Origin: Halichondria panicea
Taxonomy: Eukaryota; Porifera; Demospongiae; Suberitida; Halichondriidae
Length of the DNA stretch: 64,000 bases
Direction of reading: 5' to 3'
NCBI RefSeq assembly: GCF_963675165.1
Contig: NC_087377.1
Location: forward strand, 6,465,122 to 6,529,121
A model generated the notes under the pieces. That model searched no databases and was not told the origin of the DNA. It worked only from the letters and a program-made list of their open reading frames with translations. Below, in pieces: positions 1-19,301 of this stretch. Positions within the stretch are counted from its first letter, which is position 1; every line of letters begins with the position of its first letter. A program made the translations under genes and the position numbers.

Positions 1-557
1 TTGATTTGTTAAATATTTTTGCCGACCACAAATATACAATGAAAATTTGACGCATGCGCAGACAACTAGTACCAGGCCCAGTTGTTCGCCTAACCGTTAT
101 AAAAGCGAAAACTCGGCCTGGGATCGAGGCTAGTCCCTCCTACGACTTCATAGTAAAGGCTATTTCTTCTTGCATAGCATTTATTTGTCTAGTAATAGTG
201 GCTGCATGGCTTAGTCGACTTTTTAGAGTTAAATTCTCTTTACTTTTTAGAAAAATCAACATTAAAAATGATCAATTTCACTGTTTCTATGTACAGCACA
301 TTGTAGAGCAGTCAAGACTGGTAATGAGCATGCTGACTATAAATATAATCCTTTGTAGTTTTAGCCACGCCCTATAACGCGGAATGCTTCACGCAAAAAT
401 TTCGTAAAAATTTCGTTTCCAATCCCCTTTCTTTTGTATCTCTGCTAGTAATAAGAACTCATGCGCATGTACAATTAAACAGTAAACATTACAACACAGG
501 AAACATTAAGAACAGGAAATGACTAAGTGAATAACTAACTAGCAAAGTCATTACACA

Positions 558-690
558 TGCACATTGTAATGTGCATGCATATGCATTTTGACATGCATAT
601 TGTAACGTGCATATGCATGTTGGCATGCATATTGTAACGTGCAATATGCATGTTGGCATGCATATTGTAATGTGCATATGAATGCACGCG
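558..690. repeat. 32-33 bp tandem repeat
   Basis: About three to four copies of a 32-33 base unit built from alternating 'gcatgcatattgtaa' and 'gtgcatatgcatg' segments. The unit is itself nearly palindromic, and the copies differ by single substitutions or a two-base insertion. Confidence 0.8.
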
Positions 691-1100
691 TGTGTACATT
701 GTCATAGTCATTTTGACACAGATAACACCCCATACCGTATATGTGAAATTCGAGGCGAGCTAGCAGGGCAGAGCAGTTAAAGCGAAAATTAAAACTGGGA
801 GAAACTCCCACGCACCGGTATTTCACATGCAAAGCTCTAGCTTGGTGGATGTGGTTTAATAACGCAAACATTTAATCTGGGCTCTCGAGCCAAATAGTGA
901 ACATTTCGATCTAATTCCCGGGTACATGTACACACAAATTATAGAGTCTACCAATTAATGGAATAAACACCAGGGAATTTCCCAGCATAATTATCATAAA
1001 TTTGGGCACGTCACATTCCTTATTCCCAGAACACAATAGGATCTCATTACATGCACAAAACACACAAACCGTGCAATATTAGAGTCTACCACTAATACGA

Positions 1101-1106
1101 TTTATT
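1101..1106 (-). terminator. Polyadenylation signal of RLR gene
   Basis: TTTATT on the plus strand reads AATAAA on the minus strand, about 86 bases past the helicase stop codon, a plausible 3' end signal. Confidence 0.5.
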
Positions 1107-1191
1107 TTCCTGACTCAGGCAAATTCTAGTTAACAAATTAAAAGATCGAGACACTAATTGTCTGTCACTAGCAACGCTAAATACCTACGTA

Positions 1192-4139
1192 TTAGTCAGT
1201 GTCGGAATCGGGGCTCGGAAAATGTTCAGCAATCCATACGTCAAGAGGCAATGGCTCAAATGGGGCTTTGGACCATTGTGCAACAGGGAACAAGCTACCT
1301 GTGGTTCCATTTTGGAACACAAAGCTTTTACATTTCAAGACTGGAAACTCAAACCCTTCTACTGGCCAAATGCACATTATTCCCCAGTCAGCATCACAAG
1401 CCTTGCAGTAGATCTTGTGTGTTTTGATCACAGATTCATCGAGTTTGCCAGGCTTGTGATGTGGTTTCTTGACCAGCTTATCTTTTATTTCTTCACCTGG
1501 AACAACGTGGTGTGATGAGCCTTCAGCTGTATATATGTCTGAACCAAAGCAAGCTATTGTTTTGCACTTCCTGCACCGCAACTTGATTCGTTCCCTATCA
1601 CCAGATCGACTTTGCAGACGTTGTTGACGTAAAAGTTTTTTTATGTTCATTTGGCGCATTACGAGTGTCTGTTGCGTTCTTAGCTTCTCATGAAGTATTT
1701 TGCCTTTTGGGAACCAATTGTTTGTAATGATTTTGTTGACAAGCTCGAGGCGCTCTGAATTCTGAATTTCCTTCATGTTCATTGATGAATCACTTGACAG
1801 AATAGTAATCACCTCACTTTCTTCGGCCCGAGCTCGCCCCTGAGTTTGGGCTGTAGCAATTTCATTGGAGACATGTTGAAATCGGATGACAAAATTACAC
1901 GCAGGAACGTCTAGTCCTTCTTCAGCAACTGAAGTTGCCACTAAGATGTTGCTATCTCCACTCCGGAAATTTTCCATGGCAACATGTTGATCAGCTTGTG
2001 TCATTCCATTGCCACCCTGTCCTGTAATGACTATTGGCTTCAAAAAATTATATTGGAGGCTCTGCAGCCATTCGCAAACAGCATAAGCATGACGTTTTTT
2101 CTGTACAAAGAATACTCCACGTGATTTCGTGTTGTTTTGAAATTGCTCATTGATGCATTCTTTAGCTCTTTGTAGGAGTGGATTCTCTACAGGCTGGAGT
2201 GTTTTCAGATGAGATGTCAGGGTGTGGAGACCTATCTTTAATGTTTGCTCATGCTTTGTTGAATTGTGGTCCTCATCAGGTAGGTCCTTGAAATCTTCTA
2301 GAACCTTGATGGCATCTTCTTGTCTTAAGTCCATATAGATGTTCAGAGCTTGGCAATAGCAAACCAGTAGTCTGAGGGTAGAAATCTTATCCCTGAACGT
2401 TGGATTATTGCTAAGTTCTAGTGGCTGCTTGGTTTCACAAGCGACAGTTTCGTATTTCTGAGACCATTTGGGAAACGAAGTCTTTAAAGGTGTATGTCGC
2501 TCAAGTTTAACCATTTCTTCTTTGATCAAGCACACAAATGTTTCGCTTTGACCTCGATTCGAAACAATTTCTCGGCTAAGTGTTGGTTTCCTAACAAACC
2601 GTTCCAAATCGGCCACATTCTGTTGAACAGTGACTATTCCAGCTGAAGCATCTAACAAAGCACAGAGGTTGACTAAATGGTCAATTGTTTTTGTCGTGTC
2701 CAAGTTTGGATTATCACCTGCACCAGGTGAAGCTGTAAGACCAACAATTTGAGGCAGCTGTGCTGAAGGATCTTCGAGCTTGCGACGAATGTAGTGGAAC
2801 ATAAGCTGTGCTTGTAATGATGACTTCCGTGCATGGTGACACTCATCCATTATGACTAAGGTAATTTTGGTTTCGTCGGCTTGAGCTTCTGACGGTAAAG
2901 CTAATCTGACCATGTCGCGATTTAGCTCATCGAGGAATTTCCCGGTCGTACAAACCACAATTTCACATTGGATAAGTGCATCTTTTATTGTGCCGATACT
3001 GTCCCCCACAATGCATTCTACCTGAGCCCCATGGACACACGATTGCAGACTTGCACATTGCTGATCGGCTAGTGGCTTTGTGTGGACCAAGAAAACCACT
3101 TTAGCGATATCACCCGATGCTTGTACCTTTTTCAGATGCTCCGTAATAATAATAGCTGTTACAAGTGTTTTCCCGCTACCAGTTGGAGCTACAAAGATGT
3201 AATTCTCACCCCTAATTCCAGGCTCAGCAAGCTCCTGTTGATAATCTCGAATCTCATGTCCTTCTGGGAGTTTTAGTTGATAACCAGTAGGGATTGGCTC
3301 ACAGCTAGGAGCTTCACAGTCCATGCTAGAGGAATAACCAGCTGAGCTAGCAGATACAGATTCAGGTGGATTTGAAACAGCTATTTGGGGGACCATTTGT
3401 GTTACTTCAATGCACATGGGAATCAGTGGAACATTGACAGATGTGTTGAGTGTTCGGGACGTTTGAGTAGAGCTAGTATTCGTTTGCATGTCAACTTGGC
3501 TGTCTTGTTCCTGCTGGGTAGCCATTGTATTGCCAACGACTTCTGTTATTGTGCCAGGTGGCTGAGTAGCTGACACTGCACAGAAAACAGTATAGTACCA
3601 TATATAGGTAATAATGCTTTTTACTATAATTATAAGAAAGTGAGTGATTCAAAGTTAATTCCCGACTGTACGCTGAATGGGTAATTCCCAGGGACTATAT
3701 AATAATTATTTATACAACACAGCTCAATATCAAAGGAATTCAGTTGTGGCCTATTAGCAAAAACCACTCACCTTGGATTTTACTTTCAAGTGAGGCTACT
3801 GCTTCCTGCAATTCAAGTTCTCTCAAGCATTGTAGGAGAGTCTTCCAAGATACACTTGTCAAACCAGAGCGTACCCACACAGTTATCATTTCCAAGAAGC
3901 AGTCTAGGTCATTTCTGTCGTTCCTTTTCTTTATGTCATCCAGCAACTTTCCCTCGTCATCTCCTACCTCTAGCTCTATCCCAATGTCGTACCACCTTTC
4001 TTTGGCATATGGCCTCACATACTTATTTATGTCTTTCAGTCTCGGTTTTGCATCTGCATTAGAATAAAAAAACATTATGCCATCTATCCATATAGAATAA
4101 GCCAACCAAAATACCTGGGTTCAACAGAATCTCTGACAT
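1192..4139 (-). CDS. RIG-I-like receptor helicase with N-terminal Death-type domain
   Basis: Three exons, 4139-4115, 4053-3772 and 3575-1192, join in frame to 896 codons. The short first exon encodes MSEILLNP. Exon 2 (about residues 9-102) has the pattern of a Death-fold domain, with a conserved W-x2-[IL]-G helix, a 'DLDCFLEMI' segment and an 'SWKTLLQCLRELEL' segment. A Ser/Thr/Gln-rich linker of roughly 100 residues follows. The SF2 helicase core shows Walker A PTGSGKT (about 233-239), motif II DECHH (about 346-350), TASPG and GRARAEES. The tail has two CxxC pairs (CRKC, CKAC), as in the zinc-binding RIG-I regulatory domain that reads RNA 5' ends. Vertebrate RLRs carry CARDs instead. By family, a cytosolic sensor of non-self RNA. 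Dicer is less likely because no RNase III or PAZ follows. Confidence 0.9.
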
Positions 4140-4343
4140 TATGGAGAACACTTAAGGGTCTCACATCAACGTACTCTGAATTGAAACTTACAAGGTAGTA
4201 AACAGTACAAGCCCCTCCCTTCTTTAACCGTTGGACAGGACGTGTCATGTGATAATTATGGGCGTAGCTATAGACCCCAGATTACCACACAAGTACATGC
4301 ACAAAGCAAGCAAACAACTCTAATAAGTATTACAAGACTCTCA
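4140..4343. promoter_or_regulatory. Divergent intergenic promoter region
   Basis: Only 204 bases separate the start codons of the minus-strand RIG-I-like gene and the plus-strand LRMDA-like gene, so the two probably share one bidirectional promoter. I see no clear TATA box. The promoter role is inferred from the arrangement. Confidence 0.55.
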
Positions 4344-5571
4344 ATGGCTACTGCAGAGTCTTTACTTTCAAAAAAGAGTGCCCGTACCAGTGACAATGGA
4401 GGGGCATCCACAGAAACGTGAGCTGATCTGGTCAGGTCATGTTAATAGTTATTGCCATTGATTCACTGCACGTAGGTACCTGTACTGTACTGTACTGTAC
4501 CTATGATGCATATTTATGTATTAGCTGCTTTTTGGCTAGATCTATTCTTTAATAAGTATTTAGCTGTTTGTTCGTACATCTATATTATATTTATGTGTGC
4601 TTCATGTACATGACTCGACTCTACATCATCATCTCTATCTCTTCCTCAGATCCAAACCTCTGATTCGAGAGAGCTCCTCAGACAACCCATCGTCACCAAA
4701 CACTGTGAGTGTAGCCCCATCATCAATGTCTGGGTTAACAACTGCCTGACAGTAGTTAAACGACTATACATGCACAAAATTCCAGCGCTTTTCCTCTTTT
4801 CTTTGCCAAAGTTATGGTAACAAAACTCTCTTCATGGAAGTAATGCATTGTTGCCAGAAGGAATTTTTATTACATACCTGATCACACATTTCTAGTAAAA
4901 GTGTGTGATTGTGAGCTACGTGGGAGAATTTTTATGTACAGCTAGACCACACATAGTGTGTGGGTTTTTTATGCTGGCTGGAAAATTATATTCGTCTATT
5001 ATTATAATTATGTGAAGCCAGTTGTAATGATCATAAATGTACTACGCACTGCATGAATTGACAGTCATGTACATGCATTAGAACCCCTATAGATTCAATC
5101 ATTGTGACTGGATTTTCGAATGTCTTCGCTTGAATTGCTAACCTCTGGCCATTTGATTGTGACTTTTTACCTCATTCGTCCCCCACACTCTTCAACCATT
5201 CCCCACCCTCACACCCCCATACCCCCCACATGCACACACAGCTCACACCCTCACAGGTGGCATACGTTGGTGAGGATGTGGAGTGCATACCTGGGCATCT
5301 GATAGTCGAAAAGTCTCACATTGCTCAAAGACTGGACGTCAGCTACAACAGACTCAAGTACTAATAATGATACAAATCATGTTTACCCATAGCTACAAAA
5401 AGGGTGCCCTTCATGCATCGTTATTTGACCTCTGTTTGCTGTATATATAGCTAGTAATACACATTATGTAGGCCATTGATTGTTAACTGGACACAATATG
5501 TGTGTTGTACGTATGTAAGTGAGTTTACTGGTCACCTTAGTTTCATAAACACGCACACACACACACACACG

Positions 5572-5606
<35 letters not shown>

Positions 5607-7381
5607 TACTCTAGTACACTGGATGGCTTAGATCAATTCACACTGTTAGAAGAGCTAGTTTTGGACAACAACCTGCTAACAGACGAGAGCCTCAGAAGAC
5701 TACCAAAACTCCCACGTCTCAAAACACTCACAGCTAACAAGAACAAGGTACTGTATGTGTGAGAATAATACTCTGGGTGAAATGTATGCTTTTCATACGC
5801 ATGAATGGGTACATATGTGTACCAGTAGTGCACTTTGCAGCAGTGGAAGCCTTATGTGTGAATGTACTGAGTCTTGATGATAAAATGAATGTGCACCTAC
5901 TGTAAGCATGACGTTTTTCCAACCTTAAACAGGCACTTTCAATATAATAGGTCCCGAAATGTCTGTATTAATGTTCACTAACTAAAGGCACATTGTATGG
6001 TGGAACTCATGTGTGCAAATTGTTAGTTGCATGCATACACATAATTATGTATGCAATGGAGTACATAATGAAGTCAAATCATGTGACGGCTACGCTTTAC
6101 AGTATACTGATGTTTTTGTTTCTAGATCACTGATACTGAACAGTTATTGGGTATTCTCGTGAAAAACACTCCTAATCTACGCTATTTGAGTCTCCTGGGC
6201 AACCACGCATGCCCAAACGAGTTACTGGGTGATGATCATGATGACAAGGACTATCAACGATACAGGTGCGTGAATGAACAGTTATACACAATGTACATGT
6301 ACAGGGTAGCTACATGTACATGTACATGCGTGTACAGGTGTACACAGTGACCAAACTGTAGCGAGAGGTTGTATATCGTAGAATGGTCGCACGTTTGGTG
6401 CTTGTGATGATTGAAACATGGTTTTCAAGTTCTGAGAAAAGCTTTAGTTTTAGTGTTCAGTTCCTGAAGCCACTCTATGATAACATACCATATTAATAGG
6501 GGGTAATTCCGAGTTCATGGCTGAGTAATAATTATTAGTCAGTTCGTAGGATACATTTTCGTGGCTTCGTACTACAGGTAATCATTCGTGGGTCAGGAAG
6601 TCAACCACGAAAACCACAAAATGTTGCCTTTCCCAAAAATTATCCGCTATACGATACATTCCATCGTTCCTGTTTGTACGTGTACAGTTCTTTTGCAAAT
6701 GTAGGTATTATGTGCTGTACAAGCTTCCTCAACTGACATTCCTCGACTCGCGACCAGTAAGCTCTGAGGAGAGGAAGGAGGCAAAGAGAGTGGGGCAGTT
6801 CATGAGGGTTGTCAAGCCTCCATCAGATGTGGTATGTGTGCATGTGCTTACTTTTGTTGGTTCTCAACAATGTACATGTATGTCGCAGCTGCATGTTATA
6901 TTTTTCCCAGTGGAAAACCGGCTTACTTTTTGTGTATTTACTGGCCACCTCATTAAGGTGAATAAAGACAATGTGCCTCTCTGGTAGTAGCACTTTCGCT
7001 AAGGTAGTCTAGAGTAGGCTGAGAAACAGTCTCTTGCTTAAGTACTACATAAATTAGTATACAAGCATGTACATGTACAATCTACCCCTCCCCCCACACC
7101 AGCTGGAGGCGCGAGACAAACGACGTAGGGCAGAAGAATCTCAATACACACCACTACCTCAGTCAGCAGATATGGCTGGACAACACAAAGGTCAGTCATG
7201 ACTCTAGTAGTTTTTTGAATTTTTGGGATTTCACTTTCTAAAGTTTTGTGACTTTTGATCACGTCTAGCTAGCATTACAGTGTTATGCTATTCTCCCCCA
7301 GGAGTATTTGGTCAGTGCAAGTACGTGTACTATGGGAAGCACTCAGAGGGCAACCGATTTATCAGGAACAACCAGTTATAG
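4344..7381 (+). CDS. LRMDA: Leucine-rich repeat protein, LRMDA (C10orf11) type
   Basis: Eight exons (4344-4417, 4650-4704, 5257-5357, 5615-5747, 6126-6265, 6705-6831, 7103-7190, 7302-7381) join in frame to 265 residues. The first ~42 residues are Ser-rich and low in complexity. Leucine-rich repeats follow ('RLDVSYNRL', '[11 protein letters not shown]', '[11 protein letters not shown]', 'LRYLSLLGN'), then an LRR-cap-like end with '[16 protein letters not shown]' and the C-terminal signature '[17 protein letters not shown]'. These two signatures are what I recognise from the vertebrate melanocyte-differentiation LRR protein LRMDA. The molecular function is poorly known; vertebrate LRMDA is linked to pigment-cell differentiation, so a sponge copy implies an older role. 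CA repeats lie next to the exon 3 and 4 acceptors. Confidence 0.85.
6480..6660. mobile_element. Degenerate inverted-repeat element
   Basis: Left edge 'accatattaatagggggtaatt' region and right edge 'aattatccgctatacga' resemble the ends of the better-preserved element at 33701-33902. It lies in intron 5 of the LRMDA-like gene and has no coding capacity. Confidence 0.35.
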
Positions 7382-9002
7382 TTTTTGTGTCCACATGTGT
7401 GTTTGCGACCTGTTCAGAGCTATTTTAATCCAAGCTTTAGCTTACCTGTCCTTGTCTTCACGTTGTATCAGTATACTTAATTAGTGTTTCTACTATAATT
7501 TTAATTTGTATATAATAATGGTGTGTGTAATTTACATTTTATCACATTAATGGCAGTTAGTTGCTGACTAGCAGTGCTTGTGTTCAATGATCATAATTGT
7601 GCCATAAGCTATTAACTCGAGTTCTACTTTAGTTTGTGTTCAATGATCATAATTGTGCCATAAGCTATTAACTCGAGTTCTACTTTAGTTTGTGTTCAAT
7701 GATCATAATTGTGCCATAAGCTATTAACTCGAGTTCTACTTTAGTTTGTGTTCAATGATTATAATTGTGCCATAAGCTATTAACTCAAGTTCTACTTTAG
7801 AACGTCTGTGCATACAAGTAATTATGTGTAGCATAAAATTAGTAGAAACATGCACGTACATGTTATAAACTCATCTCTCTGTACATCAATAATGTACTAT
7901 TATTTGCCTGTATAATTATAATAGTTGGTTAACGAAAGTTGTGATAAACAAGTGACCGCAAGAAAAGGCTGGTGGCTGGTATTATATTAGTGGAGTGCAT
8001 GGAGCAATTAAAGGGCAGCAGTATCTGCATGGTGCACTCAGATAGGGTTTATGCTCGAAATAATTACCTGCTATTCTTATATATAATAATTATGCTCAAG
8101 TTAAAAATTTTTCAATAGCCTTAATATTGATTCAAGGCTGATTAACGGCCTGGAATCGAGGCTAATTAACTAGCTACTATTCTTTTCAAATCGCCTAATT
8201 AAAGCACAACATAATAGACTCCTGTCGTCGCACAAATATTAAATAATATTATTATATAGTGGTCACATGACTCAATATACATTATTATGTATTTTCGCAG
8301 AAAGACCGTTAAAACGTTTTCGCAGATTTCACAGGAAGAAAATCTATACTATATCAGGATAGTGCAACATAATTTCTGTACACTTTCCTTTACACGTCCT
8401 ACACATGTTTAGTGAATGAAAGCTTACGCGACATTTTAATGGACTATTATATAATAATTATCTTACTTTACATGTAATTAATTAATTTTGTATAATAATA
8501 TAGTACGTAATTTGCAGGAAACACGAAATTTCTCAGGAAGGGCGTGCGTATATCACTGTAGCAGGAAATTTCGCAGAATAGCAACTAGCCTTTTTTCAGC
8601 ATGCATGTGATATTAAATTCAGGGATATAACTTAATGTTCGCGTTACATGCTTAACTAGCGAAAGCCGAAGCTATAATTATTACATGAGAAATCCCCAGT
8701 CTCGATCATAATTATCACATTATAATTGGTTTTTCACATCTCCCAAATGTACACATGATTACTGGTATGTACAATTTATAAGCCGTAATTATAATTAGCA
8801 TAATAATTTACAAAAAATGTGTTATGCAATAATAGCCATGTTTAATTGAAAGTAATGTACTGGGGTATAACCACTAGCTACAAGGCTACAAACATCAAAA
8901 TGGTACAAAGAGACGAGCGTGTACTATCAAAGGGTGTAAAATACTAGGAGTGTAGCTAGGTACATGCACATATAAGAGGTTCAGTGGTCAAGTGGTCGGA
9001 GT
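7382..9002. other. Convergent 3' spacer, repeats only
   Basis: No gene is visible between the ends of the LRMDA-like gene (plus) and H2A.Z (minus). The stretch is AT-rich, with many 'ataattat' strings. It contains the 56-base tandem array at 7581-7801 and a solo fragment 'cggcctggaatcgaggct' near 8148 related to one near position 110. Confidence 0.6.
7581..7801. repeat. 56 bp tandem repeat, 4 copies
   Basis: Unit starts 'tgttcaatgatcataatt' at 7581, 7637, 7693 and 7749, an exact 56-base period. The first three copies look identical and the fourth has two substitutions, so the array is young or homogenised. Confidence 0.92.
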
Positions 9003-10218
9003 TCACTGTTGCTTTGTTTGCTTTTTGGCGACAAGACTCTTGTGGATGTACGGGATAACACCTGCAGTGGGGAAAGTGGTGGCTTAAGCGTTGTTCAGTA
9101 TAATAATTAAAGTGAAACCAACGACGACACATGCTTCTTTGTTCTGAAAATTACTCCGATATTAGGGAGTTAGACATACCGGTAGCATGTAAGGAAACCC
9201 CTTTTAATTCTCACACCTAAAGAGGGGCACAAAGACTAACATGCAGCACTACATAAATACCACTTTTTCCTTTCGGCTCTAACTGTGCACTACTATAATA
9301 GTAGCCATACACTGACTATGTCTTACCTCCACCAGCAATGGTGGCTTTGATCAGAGAGTCCAATTCTTCGTCACCGCGAATGGCCAGTTGCAAATGTCGG
9401 GGAGTAATTCTCTTTACTTTCAAATCTTTTGAGCAGTTACCTGCCAACTCTAGCACCTATAGATAGAACAAAACATATTATGTGAACAGGTACATTTACA
9501 AGAAGCTACAACAGAACCAACATAAAAAAGAAACAAGGTACATGTATGAGAAAAGGGGGAAATACGAATTATATCTGTGATAATGCTCTCAGACCAGTAC
9601 TACAGCTTTCGGCTAAACACTAGAAACGGATACTGAATAGTTCATGTACGATTATTGGTGTCAACTGACCTCAGCAGTGAGATATTCGAGGATAGCTGCA
9701 CTGTACACTGCTGCAGTGGCACCAACTCTACCATGACTGGTGGAGCGTTCCTTCAAGTGACGATGGATCCTACCCACAGGGAACTGAAGTCCTGTGTGTA
9801 TGTGTGTGTTGACTTAAAAATTAGTATGTGCTTTAAATGTACAGTACAGAGTGAACACATTTACATGGTGCAGCAAAAATGTATGTGTGCGACCGGTACA
9901 AAGTACAGTAGAATCTCGATTATCCGGCTTGGCAATTTTCTTTTTAGAAAATGGGCGTGTCCATTAAATGCGCCTGCGCATTACAGATGTTACCATTGGA
10001 TTAAGGCGTGGTTTATCTATTCGATTATCCGGCCTGCCTCTGGAACCAAGCTGTCTGGATAGTCGAGGTTCTACTGTAACGTACATGATGAAAATTTCCT
10101 CAATTCATTAACAGACATAGGGTACTAACGCACCTGCTCTTGTTGACCTTGACACTGCTTTCGCCTTTACTTTGGCATCTTTACCAGCTTTACCTCCTGC
10201 CTGGGTGTGTGTGGCCAT
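9003..10218 (-). CDS. H2AZ: Histone variant H2A.Z
   Basis: Four exons (10218-10134, 9791-9670, 9456-9327, 9061-9003) join in frame to 131 residues, the usual H2A.Z length. The fold contains '[16 protein letters not shown]', '[19 protein letters not shown]' and '[18 protein letters not shown]'. The extended acidic-patch region '[16 protein letters not shown]' and the docking segment 'VIPYIHKSL' mark H2A.Z rather than canonical H2A. The N-terminal tail is Lys/Gly-rich with acetylatable 'GGKAGKD' repeats. The protein replaces H2A in nucleosomes around promoters. Being split by introns also fits a replication-independent variant. The exon 2 acceptor lies behind a CA-rich tract instead of a pyrimidine tract. 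A pogo-like element sits in intron 1. Confidence 0.97.
9906..10076. mobile_element. MITE, pogo/Tc1-like ends
   Basis: About 171 bases with inverted ends 'cagtagaatctcgattatcc' and 'ggatagtcgaggttctactg', flanked by a TA duplication at 9904-9905 and 10077-10078. No ORF of its own. It lies in H2A.Z intron 1. Ends of this kind are typical of non-autonomous elements moved by Tc1/mariner-pogo transposases. Confidence 0.8.
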
Positions 10219-10965
10219 AGTAAATAGCTTAGAATGTACTTCTCAGCTTGATGCATATGGGGGGAAATTATGGTTTGTAGGTAGTACTAGTACAGTACAG
10301 TTACATAGCTACAGGTGGACACTCCTTAAGCTTTTAAGCTTTGAAAGGCTAAATGTAATAGGTTTGGGTATGAGCATTTACATATGTTACCGCTAAAAGC
10401 TTAGAAACAAGCTTAGCTTAGAAACAAGCTTTAAACAGTTTGATGAAAGCTATAAACATTACATTTATAGGGTTAATTACAAATAGGCACACAATAAACT
10501 CTACGGATAACTTTATCTGACCGCCAAAGCTTCCAATACCTTAGGCTTACCATTTCGATTCAGAAGAGTCTTTGTAGAGGTTATTTTGAAGATCCAAAGC
10601 TTAAAACTGATGCCACAAACCAAAATGGCGCGAGTTTGAAGAGCTCAACTATTTACAGTACAAAGTAGTGAAAGAGAGAGGTAAAAATGGACCAATCACA
10701 TTGCAATATTAACCAACATTAGGATGACGCGGTGGTAATCAAGTTCTGCCAAGTCATCATTATTATATTATTTTTTTCTAGTTGTTGTCTGTGTGGCCGT
10801 GGGTACTACCTAATCCCAGAAGAAAAACTTAACAGGTATGTCAGCTATGGCTTAGTCTTAGATCACCTTTTTTATTTATCAGTCTAGTCGAGTCAGATCG
10901 ATCATAGACTCGCTCTAGCTAGTCTAGCACTGGTCGAATGATTTAATATAATTTTCTTGTGTAGA
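10219..10965. promoter_or_regulatory. Divergent H2A.Z / VTI1A promoter region
   Basis: The two genes are transcribed apart from this 747-base stretch. A CCAAT-type 'accaatcac' lies near 10690. A likely VTI1A 5' untranslated exon ends at 10835 (AACAG|GTATGT), and its acceptor (TTGTGTAG) is just before the VTI1A start codon. The splice reading is inferred from consensus only. Confidence 0.5.
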
Positions 10966-18663
<7,698 letters not shown>

Positions 18664-18885
18664 CATTATCTATAATTATAGTGTTCCTGTTTGTGTTTGT
18701 AGCTGTCAGTTCTATGTGTTGTGTTACCTATTTTATGCCAACAAATTTTTACTTGCATGCTGCATGCTGTAACTGTGAGACAATGCACTATAATACGCTA
18801 GCTCCGTTGTGCTACCTGAGTTGTTACATGTAATAATTGTACGTGACAATAATGGCATTCCATAATAATTATAATGTGAATTGAA

Positions 18886-18891
18886 AATAAA
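18886..18891 (+). terminator. VTI1A polyadenylation signal
   Basis: AATAAA lies 223 bases past the VTI1A stop codon and before any Tcf element. Confidence 0.5.
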
Positions 18892-18995
18892 CATGCATCT
18901 TCAATGTAAAACAGTATCATGAACATGCAGGTGTATGTAATAATGAATTAAAAATGCTTTTTTGTGGCGGAAGTGCGTGGGCGATGATAAGCATT

Positions 18996-19277
18996 CCTTT
19001 GAACTCTTCACACACCACAAGAAGATCAAAGACACCTGCGTAACAGAACACGTCATTCCACTCTTATGACGTCATATATGTTGACCAATCAGATTACACA
19101 TACGAGAGTAACTATGAATAAAATTTGACTAAGAAGAAAGGCTTTGAACTGCCTTTGATCTCAACAAGATCAGTAAGACTCTGATTACCGCAGTCAAACG
19201 CGTACAGCTGAGTGACTAACAAACGCTTGTGTGTCTGCGGTAATTATTCAAAGGTGTTTATGTGAGCGGATCAAAGG
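18996..19277. promoter_or_regulatory. Cluster of Tcf/Lef-type binding motifs
   Basis: Six matches to the Tcf/Lef core WWCAAAG on either strand: 18996-19003 (TTCAAAGG reversed), 19023-19031 (AGATCAAAG), 19142-19148 (TTCAAAG reversed), 19152-19161 (AGATCAAAGG reversed, a full consensus), 19247-19254 (TTCAAAGG) and 19269-19277 (GATCAAAGG). The last is 25 bases from the Tcf start codon. A CRE-type TGACGTCA (19067-19074) and a CCAAT box (19085-19089) lie between them. The motifs are seen; autoregulation is inferred. Confidence 0.65.
19067..19074. promoter_or_regulatory. CRE palindrome TGACGTCA
   Basis: Perfect CREB/ATF-type octamer about 230 bases before the Tcf start codon, with a CCAAT box 10 bases downstream. 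Confidence 0.5.
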
Positions 19278-19301
19278 CAGTGGTTATTTGAGCTTATCAG
19301 T

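Larger units (their letters stand above)
1..1191. other. Non-coding flank with repeats
   Basis: I see no supported gene here. The stretch lies 3' of the minus-strand helicase gene. It holds a short tandem array (558-690) and a fragment near 110-135 of the type 'ggcctgggatcgaggct' that recurs elsewhere in the window (about 8148, 11340, 11668), so at least part is dispersed repeat. A 107-codon ORF at 54-377 has no recognisable domain and overlaps that repeat fragment. Confidence 0.6.
18664..19301. other. VTI1A-Tcf spacer
   Basis: About 640 bases between two plus-strand genes. The first third is the VTI1A 3' region with AATAAA at 18886-18891. The last 300 bases hold the Tcf regulatory cluster described separately. 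No additional gene is visible. Confidence 0.6.

Noticed and set aside
54-377. 107-codon ORF at the left edge
   Set aside because: No recognisable domain, overlaps a dispersed repeat fragment, and shows no splice or promoter context.
558-690. Possible CRISPR-like array
   Set aside because: Units are contiguous without unique spacers and the genome is clearly animal; the same applies to the arrays at 7581, 39009 and 61010.
551-871. 106-codon minus-strand ORF rich in 'TLQYACQ'
   Set aside because: Its repetitive part is a translation of the 32-33 base tandem array.
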